This document shows, one piece after another, positions 21,222 to 29,560 of a stretch of DNA of 64,000 nt. The position numbers and the translations under genes were made by a program. Every line of letters begins with the position of its first letter. Position 1 is the first letter of the stretch. The notes beneath the pieces are model-generated. The model had not been told where the DNA came from. It did not search any database and was given only the letters and a program-made list of their open reading frames with translations. Source of the DNA: Symsagittifera roscoffensis (lineage: Eukaryota > Xenacoelomorpha > Acoela > Convolutidae); NCBI RefSeq assembly GCF_963678635.1, contig NC_087065.1, positions 48,052,381 through 48,116,380 on the forward strand. Reading direction: 5' to 3'.

Positions 21222-22352
21222 TTCAAAAAACTATCAAAAATTGCTACCCAACAGTCACAAAGTCAGTCTTCACCGACATCATCCCAAGATAACCAAACAC
21301 CACCTTCAACTACTCAAAATCCTCAAACATCTACACGAATTTCTTTTCAAGATAATCCATACACTTTTGAAGAACGGCACGCTCGTTTATCTGAACCACT
21401 AGAACCAGTTCAACGACAAGCACCTCTAAGTGAACCAACATATAATCTTTACCCAACACTACCACAAGAACTAAGTAGAATACGAAATCTTAGTCAAAAT
21501 CAAAATACAGTTGAAATAAATAGACAAATTATACATCCTCGACGAAATAGAAATTTTCAAACTCCCCGAGTTCATTTTGAAATACCTCAATCACCACCAC
21601 AAAGCACTCCAGAAAATCCCACTGGTAATACACCAGAAACTCCTACACTTTTTTCACAACGAAGCACTTCAAGCCTACCCTCAGACTACTTAGGTTCAAC
21701 ACCAACATCTGAGCAAATACGTGAAAATCCTTTCAACCCCACAAACCAAACATCACGATTTCCATATTGGACTACACATTCATTCACACAAGGTGAACCA
21801 AATTTAGTCAATGACCCCATAGACATTTCTACAGATACAACATCTTCATCACTACCCGAAGCATTATCACTCCCATCAACACCATCAATTAGTCAAACTT
21901 CACCGACACCCCTTAACTTAACTTTTCCAAACAATCTCGACGCAAGATACCGAGAACAATCATTAACAAATATTCCTTTAAGATTAGATTGGAATACATT
22001 TACAGCACCTCCACCATTATTTGGATAACATCAAGAAAGTAACCGCCTTCATAACTGGGCACTTAATAGATTACAATATCGCCAAGATATTCACAACGAT
22101 ATCCGTGATCACAATATTCAAATACTCCAACAAAACAGTTTACAATTAAAGTTTGAAATCACAGTTAAGTTAAATAATATTACCCAACATCCCTACCCAT
22201 TAAATCCACCTAACATAACAGCTCAATCACTACCACCACCGTTTATAACTACTGAAGTAATATACAAATACGACAGATATACCAAAAACACAATTGGCTA
22301 CATTACATTTTATAATCCATACTCAGGATTATCATACACATGTATATTCTAA
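21222..22352 (+). pseudogene. ORF-B, ATG-less Ser/Thr/Pro/Gln-rich frame with one stop
   Basis: A frame of about 375 codons is open from just after a TAA at 21219 to the TAA at 22350, except for an in-frame TAA at 22026-22028. Copy 2 (57784-58917) keeps the frame, lacks this stop and has a different one, so both insertions are independently broken and the ancestor was open. The first two thirds are rich in Ser, Thr, Pro and Gln; the last 110 codons look more ordered. There is no ATG in the frame in either copy, so expression would need splicing onto an upstream start (AG sites lie near 21254-21266) or non-AUG initiation. Its end overlaps the ORF-C ATG by 13 nt. Function unknown; it may be a partner of the envelope-like protein. 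Confidence 0.65.
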
Positions 22353-24958
22353 AATTTTTAATTTTTCTCCAACTCCTTTTTCTAGTAATCTCAAATCAAA
22401 ACATAAACCCTTCCCCTCGTACAGGACCACAAGATTTATTAGTAACACATTACGATTGTGAAGAAAATGAACAAAAAACACTACATAAATATGCAATAAA
22501 TCAAGTATCACAATGTGAAACAGAACCACAAGCTATAGAAACCACAGATGTAATAGCAACACTCTATTCAAAAGCCCGAGCAACAACAGTTACAGGTTAT
22601 AAATTCACAGCAACAGTTTCCGAAAAGAAAGTACATTGTTCACAAGTCTCGAACGGAAACAAAAACCGACTTGACCATGAATCATTCTATCAAAGTAATA
22701 TAGAACGTCTTTTACATCTCAATCCCGACGATTGTAAAAATGAATTACTTAGACTAAACATCACACAAAATAAAAACTCCGCAAGAAAGTTAGTTAATTT
22801 TCAAGTTTTTTCAGACTCTGTACATCAATCACAACTTGAAAGACACCAAGGACATATAAAACTAGACGAAAAATACCCGTATAACGGCGCACACGGACGA
22901 TTAACCTATGACCTACACGATAAACATTGGATACCACACATTGGTATAAATAACCCATCAAACTGCAAAGCAGACACAAAAAATAAAGGATACCAAGAAA
23001 TAATGTTTTTCGATTGGAAAATACAACTCGAAAAAATACAACTAACACGAGATTTATCAGATAATACAATGATCTATCAAGGAATCCGATTACCTTGTAA
23101 AAATGATCAAGGTTATTGCGACCCTACAACGAGAACACAAGCAACCATTGTTTGGTTCCCCGAAGATACATGTACAACATTTCAAGTAGCAAAAATACAC
23201 GCTCGTATGATAAAATTTCACGAAAAATATTTTATACAATCAATTCCATATGAACAAGTCCATCCATCACGAAAACTAAGTTCTAATTTTAGAAACATAG
23301 ACAATATAGAAAATAAATTGACACGTTTTCAAATATATCAAGAAACAGAACTTGCATGTAAATACAGGAATCCACTTCACAGAACACAATACTCTGAAAT
23401 ATTAGTTGAATACGAAAAAGGATTCGACATGACCACTGGAAAAGTAAAAATCGACCCATATGCCACAGGTCATCCTCTAAACGAAGGAACATCCTATATA
23501 CCAGTTAATTTTGAAAAAAGCAACGGACAACCTGGTGGACATCTAAAACCCCATGACACCAGAAGCACACGCTTACAAGAATTATCACTAATGAATACTA
23601 CATATTTCGGTAATATCCACTATGATATTCATTTAGATATGAAACTAGATTATACAATTAGCCGAATTTTTCAAGAAATGTCACTCTCCGAATTAGAAAC
23701 ACTACACCAACTATGCGAATTAGAACGAACACAAATATTACAATCACTTGCACTAGCAGTATTAAAAATACCCTATGCAGGATACTTATTATCTGGAAAT
23801 AGATCAAATTTTTTAGACTATGAAGGAAACATCTTATGGTTTTATACTTGTACTAAAAAAGTATCACCACTATACGTTTTTGAAGATAAACGATGTTATA
23901 AAAGAATCCCTATCTTTTATAAGAATAAAGTACATTTCGTGGATACACTTTCACGAAGAACCTATTTCTGGGATACCGCAGTCCCATGTGGATCAGAAAA
24001 CAGCCACAATGTAGTACAACTAAACCCTGATGAAAATAAATATTATCTTCTCACTCCATATCCCACATTAATGCAATCACTCAAAAAATTTTCACCAGAA
24101 AGCATTCGCGCTATTGCTCGAAACCCAAATATAGACTTACAATCAATAGGAATCTATTCAAAATCAGATATTCAACATCACATTAGAACACAACAATTCC
24201 AAGAATTATTAACACAAATGGACACTATACAAAGACAATCAATAGACCAAAATTTACGCAAACTTGCAGAAACCGCAGGATTTGCCGATATCTACACGCA
24301 AGACTATAGCGGATATTTTAAAGACATTAAAGATTATATATATCTAAACGGTGAAAAATACCGTCCCCAAGATATATCACCAATTAACATTTTTAGCTTT
24401 GTTACACTCAAAAATGAGATCCTCGATTTTCTAGGATGGCCCTACTACATCTTAGAAAAATTGACTATTTTATACGCAATGTTTAACTTTATTGGATTTC
24501 TTTTCTCACTTTTAAAAGGAATCTACAACACATGTGCTATACACACACAAGTAAACAGACAAGCAAGCGTAGCACGCATACTCTTTGCAGGATTTTTTGG
24601 AATCTTTTCTACATCTATAAACAAAATTCTTTTAGACGCACAAATAAAAGAATATAACACAAAAATAGCAACACGACAAAATACATACGACGAAGAACAT
24701 AACAATGTAGACATAACGCCAACGGCACCACAATTACCACCCCTACCAAATAACCATCCACTATCCCTAGTCCCACGAAATTTTCGAAATTTAGCCATCA
24801 CACATAATCCAAATTTTCGACTCACCACATCACAAAGTCCCATTCAACATATAATGACACACCAGTCACAAGATGATAATACTTATGAACAAATTATTGA
24901 ACAACCCCATACCACCGCTTTTCAGTCTCAAAATAATCATTTTTTTAGCCCACGATGA
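22340..24958 (+). CDS. env-like: ORF-C, envelope-like membrane glycoprotein (872 aa)
   Basis: Position after pol and topology suggest an envelope protein, which in gypsy-type retroviruses mediates membrane fusion. Residues 1-18 form a hydrophobic signal peptide. The long Cys-rich ectodomain carries a dibasic SRR at 538-540. The first membrane segment is near 708-727 and another hydrophobic stretch near 747-765, followed by a Pro/Thr/Asn-rich cytoplasmic tail. Copy 2 is full length (870 aa), and residues of roughly 430-770 are almost identical there despite synonymous DNA changes, which argues for purifying selection on the C-terminal half. A capture from another virus family is possible (a class III-like fold, as proposed for chuvirus-related glycoproteins, is one idea), but I cannot show it. 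It overlaps ORF-B by 13 nt and ORF-D by ATGA. Confidence 0.75.
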   Translation: MYILKFLIFLQLLFLVISNQNINPSPRTGPQDLLVTHYDCEENEQKTLHKYAINQVSQCETEPQAIETTDVIATLYSKARATTVTGYKFTATVSEKKVHCSQVSNGNKNRLDHESFYQSNIERLLHLNPDDCKNELLRLNITQNKNSARKLVNFQVFSDSVHQSQLERHQGHIKLDEKYPYNGAHGRLTYDLHDKHWIPHIGINNPSNCKADTKNKGYQEIMFFDWKIQLEKIQLTRDLSDNTMIYQGIRLPCKNDQGYCDPTTRTQATIVWFPEDTCTTFQVAKIHARMIKFHEKYFIQSIPYEQVHPSRKLSSNFRNIDNIENKLTRFQIYQETELACKYRNPLHRTQYSEILVEYEKGFDMTTGKVKIDPYATGHPLNEGTSYIPVNFEKSNGQPGGHLKPHDTRSTRLQELSLMNTTYFGNIHYDIHLDMKLDYTISRIFQEMSLSELETLHQLCELERTQILQSLALAVLKIPYAGYLLSGNRSNFLDYEGNILWFYTCTKKVSPLYVFEDKRCYKRIPIFYKNKVHFVDTLSRRTYFWDTAVPCGSENSHNVVQLNPDENKYYLLTPYPTLMQSLKKFSPESIRAIARNPNIDLQSIGIYSKSDIQHHIRTQQFQELLTQMDTIQRQSIDQNLRKLAETAGFADIYTQDYSGYFKDIKDYIYLNGEKYRPQDISPINIFSFVTLKNEILDFLGWPYYILEKLTILYAMFNFIGFLFSLLKGIYNTCAIHTQVNRQASVARILFAGFFGIFSTSINKILLDAQIKEYNTKIATRQNTYDEEHNNVDITPTAPQLPPLPNNHPLSLVPRNFRNLAITHNPNFRLTTSQSPIQHIMTHQSQDDNTYEQIIEQPHTTAFQSQNNHFFSPR

Positions 24959-26760
24959 GCCGCCAACTTGGATCACTACACCGATCAAATTCCCACCCAA
25001 CCAATCTTACCTCTCCAATCCCAATAATACCACTTTTTGCTTTTCCGCCACCCGATTTTCCATCTAGTAATGTAACATCAGGCATGAATTCCGACACTAA
25101 TTCACACATCTCAGTTTTATATTCCATCTCACAACTCAATAACCCGAATATTGAAACCCCCGATGAATTTGCCGACTCAGAACCATCCCCATCCAATAAT
25201 TTTCATAACTCTTCTAATTTTTCTCAACCCCCTTTTCAACCCATATTATCCAATAACCCTGACCCAATCACTCCCACACCCTCTTATGCTTCCCAAGTTA
25301 CCCCAACCTACTCCTCATACCATTCTGACCAATCATCTCATTCTCCAGACACCCCCCGAATCTCCCCAGAGCTAGATAATTTTATTACCCTTCAACAACA
25401 ACCCTACCACCTTAATACCCCAACCATAAACCAAATCTCCTCCACAATAAATTCATCCAACCCCCCTACCCCTACACCCTCTTCAAATTATACTGAATCA
25501 TTAGCACCATCATCCACATCAACTGAATCTTCACTCAACACTAATAGAGCTTACCGCACTTTTAAAAGAAAGTTCCCCAACCATCCTTTCCCAGCAAAAC
25601 CAGGAACAGCCCGTGAATACATCAACCATCCCAAGCATACTAACACAAAAGAATTTTTAGCCATCACCTTACCCTCATTTCCACAATACACCTTAAACAC
25701 CCCCCACGACACTAACGAAACACGCAACTTTGTAGATGAATACGTTTTAATGCCCACTCTCTCTTGGACCTCATATTATCATTTTACTAACCCTCTTTGC
25801 TTACCTTTATCTAACACTCACATCGATATAGAGCGAAATACGGACATGCTATATCGACTCACTACACCACTAACCGCTAGACAATTTACTTACGTTGGAT
25901 ATAAAAAATCACTAAAAACACACACTGCACCTAGAGCTAACGAATATACACTCGAATACTATGATCACAACATCATCAGAGCTAACCAAGATCAATTCTT
26001 AGACGACGATCGCTTCGCTAATCCACAAATCACCGAGAAATTTTTCATTAAAACACCATATGTATTTACACTAAATATCTTCGATCGCAAGTTTGACCAC
26101 ATTATTTCAGAAGCACTAACAGACACACAAGCATACGAAAGTTTCAAAGAACGCTTCCAAATATTTTCACTAACCTTTCATTTCCTTGCACCACACGAAA
26201 GAGATTTACACTGCTCACACGATATTATGTTGCGCACTAAACAAACCCACACATATAGTTATTATCGCTTCATCCAGAATCACTTTGACCTACACACACC
26301 CTCTAGACAACCACACCATCGTTTTCAATTCATTAATTCCAAATACACTTCACCATTTTTCCTAAATATCACATATTGCATTAAAGATACTAACCTCCAT
26401 GGTATTCTTCGTAATTATGACCCCATAACCCAAATGTACATCTTCTGTCCCATCACCAAGACCTTCAACGCCGAAGAATCCCGACCCTTCCTTATCCCGC
26501 ACGAGTTTGTACAACCTATAGAAATCCCAATTTTAGAATTCATCCACAACACTAAATTCAATCACAAATTATATAATCTAATCCAAAACACACCTTATGA
26601 GTTTGCAGTTGGCACTGAAGAACTAACCACTATTAAGGCACTTCAATTGCTTTGGCCACTGCTTCAGACTAAAAATATCATCCGCATCTTAGCTAAACTA
26701 CTAACAACTTCAGAACTAATTCACGACATCTTCCCTCACGGTTTTTTCCCCGACGACTAA
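24955..26760 (+). CDS. ORF-D, 601-aa protein of unknown function
   Basis: I do not recognise this protein. Its ATG shares four bases with the ORF-C stop (ATGA at 24955-24958), an arrangement typical of coupled termination-reinitiation. Residues 1-200 are rich in Pro, Ser, Thr and Asn and look disordered, ending in a basic patch (FKRKF). Residues of about 210-601 look globular, rich in Phe, His, Tyr and Thr, without signal peptide or obvious membrane span. Copy 2 keeps the frame except for one stop where copy 1 has Trp (54372-54374). No canonical gypsy element has a second large ORF after env, so this is an acquired or much diverged gene. Confidence 0.75.
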   Translation: MSRQLGSLHRSNSHPTNLTSPIPIIPLFAFPPPDFPSSNVTSGMNSDTNSHISVLYSISQLNNPNIETPDEFADSEPSPSNNFHNSSNFSQPPFQPILSNNPDPITPTPSYASQVTPTYSSYHSDQSSHSPDTPRISPELDNFITLQQQPYHLNTPTINQISSTINSSNPPTPTPSSNYTESLAPSSTSTESSLNTNRAYRTFKRKFPNHPFPAKPGTAREYINHPKHTNTKEFLAITLPSFPQYTLNTPHDTNETRNFVDEYVLMPTLSWTSYYHFTNPLCLPLSNTHIDIERNTDMLYRLTTPLTARQFTYVGYKKSLKTHTAPRANEYTLEYYDHNIIRANQDQFLDDDRFANPQITEKFFIKTPYVFTLNIFDRKFDHIISEALTDTQAYESFKERFQIFSLTFHFLAPHERDLHCSHDIMLRTKQTHTYSYYRFIQNHFDLHTPSRQPHHRFQFINSKYTSPFFLNITYCIKDTNLHGILRNYDPITQMYIFCPITKTFNAEESRPFLIPHEFVQPIEIPILEFIHNTKFNHKLYNLIQNTPYEFAVGTEELTTIKALQLLWPLLQTKNIIRILAKLLTTSELIHDIFPHGFFPDD

Positions 26761-26842
26761 CAGGTAAGTATGAATTAAATGAATATAACTAACTAATTGA
26801 AATATTAAAAAACTCACCATTCTTTATCCATGTTTTCTTTAG
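26761..26842 (+). promoter_or_regulatory. Conserved splice donor and short intron after the ORF-D stop
   Basis: Two bases after the TAA, the sequence CAG|GTAAGTATG is a textbook donor (GT at 26763). A CTAAC branch-like motif is near 26790 and TGTTTTCTTTAG ends an 80-nt candidate intron at 26842. Copy 2 keeps the donor (GT at 53375-53374, minus strand), branch and acceptor. The stop lies next to the junction, so splicing would not obviously trigger nonsense decay. Confidence 0.5.
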
Positions 26843-28373
26843 ATTTTTAGCTTTCATCCGACAATCACCTACAAAAACCACAAAAGACAAATAAAAATCG
26901 CAAATTTCATCAAACAATTTTAAAAATTCTTTTAATCAATTACACTTACAAATTTATAAATTTAATACCAATGCAGTAAATTCATTTCTAAAATTTTCCC
27001 CACAAGCAGTAAATCTAATTATGATGAAAATTTGTAACTTAAAATTCCCCCATAACTGGCAGTAAATTTCCAAATTCTATGCAGTAAATTAATAAAATGC
27101 AAATGCAGTACTAACCTTTTGATATTCTCATTTATTCGCACAGAAATTCTATCCACACTCGCACAGCTCGCCCACGAAGAATTGTTTAAAATAATGAATT
27201 TCAGTTTCAAGTTTTCACACTCAACAACTCTAACATATAATAACATGTTTCAAATTTTCCTTTAACCCGGTTGGAAAGGAATCATATACTAAACAAAACT
27301 AACCAACGCAGCTTACTAAATACCACAAATCATAGAATAACAGCATGACTAAGAAAAGGAAACCAACGGTACCCAAACCGGATTAACCCAGTTTAAAACT
27401 GGATAATTTATTCTTTTGAAGACTATTATAAAGTCTAAGAAAGAAATAATAAAACACAAAAAAGTCGAAAGACAAACCCATACCACGAACAATTTACTTT
27501 TTGGAAAAAGGACATAACCAACAAGACATAAGAAAAACCACAACAAACCCAACATAAAACGTTGTCACATAACAGGACCCCTCACAAAAACCGCATGAAA
27601 TCATACTCCCACTCCTGGCCTAACCCACCAGGAAGGACGTCCTGAGCATGCTCTATAGCCGGCCTAACCCACCGCGCTACATCCACGCTTTGTGACCACA
27701 CCTCTATTTTTAATAAGAGCTACTCAAGTGTGAGTAACTCTTCAAAATAACCGAACTAAAACAAAAAGCTTTTGTGAAAACAACTAACTAAAATCATAAT
27801 TAAAAAATATTAAACTAATAAATGTTTTATAAAATGTAAATTACATTATGCAATACATAGATCAGAATACAACACCAAGGACGAACATCTAAAGACAAAA
27901 CGACCCCACTACACTCGAGAGAGAATGACCAACCACAATCGATATGCCACTCACAATCACAACTCAAAGGATTTAGAGTACGACTTGACTTCGCAGAAAA
28001 GGACTTCATTGAACTAGACCAATGACCACCTCGATGTTCAAGTATACGTACAGATCCGAGTAACCAGGCATCCCCTCCACGCACAATCTCCACGCCATTC
28101 CCAAATTAGATCAGACACAAAAGAAGTTCTCCACGCAGAACAGAAAAACCTGACATAGCAAACCATTCTGAAATCAGATTTGAGTTTGTTGCAAAGACTT
28201 AGTCGTTGTCACTAGAAGACACAACGTCTTATATCTCTAACTCCAGCTTCCTGGAACTTCTTTAACAAAAAGGAAACAGAAGAAATAAGATGTTCACCAA
28301 ACACCAACGTCCATCATCCATCCTTCGAATTGCAGAAGAACTATTCTAAAAAACTCTGTAAAACCCGGATGGG
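26843..28373 (+). other. 3' tail region of copy 1
   Basis: About 1.5 kb with no credible sense gene. It holds five GCAGTA(AAT) motifs (26973-27110) leading to TACTAAC and CGCACAG, a second acceptor-like signal near 27140; a near-palindrome CCAGTTTAAAACTGG (about 27392); a GC-richer island with two GGCCTAACCCACC motifs around AGGACGTCCT and AGCATGCT (about 27615-27685); and a block at about 27950-28096 identical to copy 2. Antisense frames (for example 27349-27555 and 27827-28093) have counterparts in copy 2, but nucleotide identity alone explains them. There is no clear polypurine tract; only GGATGGG precedes the 3' LTR. Confidence 0.5.
26971..27115 (+). repeat. GCAGTAAAT motif cluster
   Basis: GCAGTAAA or GCAGTA occurs at 26973, 27006, 27059, 27081 and 27105, the last running into TACTAAC. 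Copy 2 keeps most of the series at about 53020-53190. Spacing is irregular, so this looks like repeated protein or RNA sites rather than a satellite. Confidence 0.55.
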
Positions 28374-28783
28374 TGGAACCTGATCTAAACTACTTTTTAT
28401 GATTGGATAAATTAGATATTTTACCAATGTAAAGTATTTAATATTAACCAATCATGATCCATCTAACTAACAACCCACTTATTTGTAAGTGCTGAAGTTA
28501 CTTGTAATTTCAGCACCAGAGAGATTTGAATTTAACTTAGAAATTAGTTGGACTCTCCCGAGCACTTCAGCAGCCGCAATAAACCAGTATACCCTAGATC
28601 TATTGAGCCTAGCAGAGACTAGTTAAACAACCTGAGACTAGATAGTATAAGAGTAAGATTAGGATCGGTATTAGACTAAGAAGTTGCACGAATCTATCCG
28701 GCCGAAAATAAGATAGCGTGACGAGCAGACGGTGTACCCTATCCGAAATTACTCTATGAGTTAACCAACTCGGTCCTAACTCA
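28374..28783 (+). repeat. 3' LTR of copy 1 (410 bp)
   Basis: Matches the 5' LTR except for about two substitutions (ACATTTT/ACTTTTT near the start and CCCAAG/CCCTAG in the middle). The hairpin lies at 28489-28516. It is followed directly by the CATG duplication. Confidence 0.95.
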
Positions 28784-28787
28784 CATG
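28784..28787. repeat. Target-site duplication, right copy (CATG)
   Basis: Matches 9867-9870 and follows the terminal CA of the 3' LTR. Confidence 0.85.
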
Positions 28788-28943
28788 GAAGTCTAAGGTA
28801 CACAAAAATGTCCAGACCGCCCAGTGTGTATTTTTTATTAACCAGATGTGAAGAGGGCACTGCAGTTTTTCCAAGTCTTACGGCAATGATGCTAAAGTTG
28901 AGCATACAATTTTGGGGCCCTAGTTGATCAAGGAAGCTTATAA

Positions 28944-29077
28944 TGCAAGATCTTGCAAGACTCTTGCAAATGAAGGTTGTCTTGCAAAATCTTGCACGAT
29001 GGAAGTTAATTGCAAGATCTTGCAAGAGTGAGGCTATCATGCAAGAATCTTGATAGATTTTTGCAAGATCTTGCAAA
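28944..29077. repeat. Cluster of perfect GCAAGATCTTGC palindromes
   Basis: Three perfect palindromes centred on AGATCT lie at 28944-28957 (14 nt), 29010-29025 (16 nt) and 29060-29077 (18 nt). Half-sites (TCTTGCAA, CTTGCAAAATCTTGC) lie between them. An antisense open frame over this stretch only repeats a short peptide and is not a gene. Confidence 0.75.
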
Positions 29078-29429
29078 ATAATCTAGTGCAAATTTAACAA
29101 AAAAATTCTGAGCGCCAGAAAAACACCATGGATATCCAATTCGACCACGGTCACAAAGATTTTTAAGTCTCAAAAGTGTTCATTTATATGCTCATTTTTC
29201 CGCTTCAGGTTGTGCTTATAATTTATGCATTTTGAATTGAGCTTTTCACTATAAAGTCTCTATTTTGACCAAAATTTTAAAAAAAACTGGTCAAAATGCC
29301 ATTTTCGGGCACTTTTTGATAAATTTTTACAAAAAATGTGTTTTTTGGCGTGCACTCCTCGTCAAAGTTAGAATATTGGCGCCAAAAGTTCCTTGAGAAA
29401 AATGTTAGGGTGCCTTAAGAAAAATGTTA

Positions 29430-29560
29430 GGGTTGGTCGGCTATAATAGTTAATAGATATCATAAATTAATACCAAAGGGGGACACTTTGGTTACTGAGG
29501 TTGTCGAATCCCTGAGGAAAGGGCGTCCGCCCCGCCCCCTAAATCCAACCTTGATTGTTA
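29430..29560. repeat. R3 dispersed repeat fragment
   Basis: Holds TCGAATCCCTGAGG and a GC-rich run (CCGCCCCGCCCCC). Related fragments are near 35450-35560, 42340-42490 and 47610-47740, sharing TTCGACCCT or TCAAATCCCT phrases, a CC-rich run and GATATCCATTTT(T/C)GGCTGA. Confidence 0.5.

Larger units (their letters stand above)
9871..28783 (+). mobile_element. Complete 18.9-kb Ty3/gypsy-type LTR retroelement with envelope-like and extra ORFs (copy 1)
   Basis: Two 410-bp LTRs, both TG...CA, flank 18,093 bp of internal sequence, and a CATG duplication brackets the whole. The order is 5' LTR, primer site, 1.25-kb leader, basic ORF1, fused gag-pol, ~0.8-kb gap, two small membrane ORFs, ATG-less ORF-B, envelope-like ORF-C, ORF-D, a 1.6-kb tail and the 3' LTR. 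The pol order protease, RT, RNase H, integrase is that of Ty3/gypsy. The element is several times longer than a typical gypsy element (5-9 kb). The LTRs differ at about two of 410 positions, so insertion was recent. The one clear coding break is a stop at 22026 in ORF-B. Confidence 0.95.

Noticed and set aside
27349..27555. 68-codon antisense frame, also in copy 2 at 52590-52796
   Set aside because: Conserved, but so is the DNA; it is hydrophobic because of T-rich antisense sequence. Not called as a gene.
28609..29076. 155-codon minus-strand open frame
   Set aside because: It is the antisense of the 3' LTR plus the palindrome cluster; the repeated peptide reflects the palindromes, not a protein.
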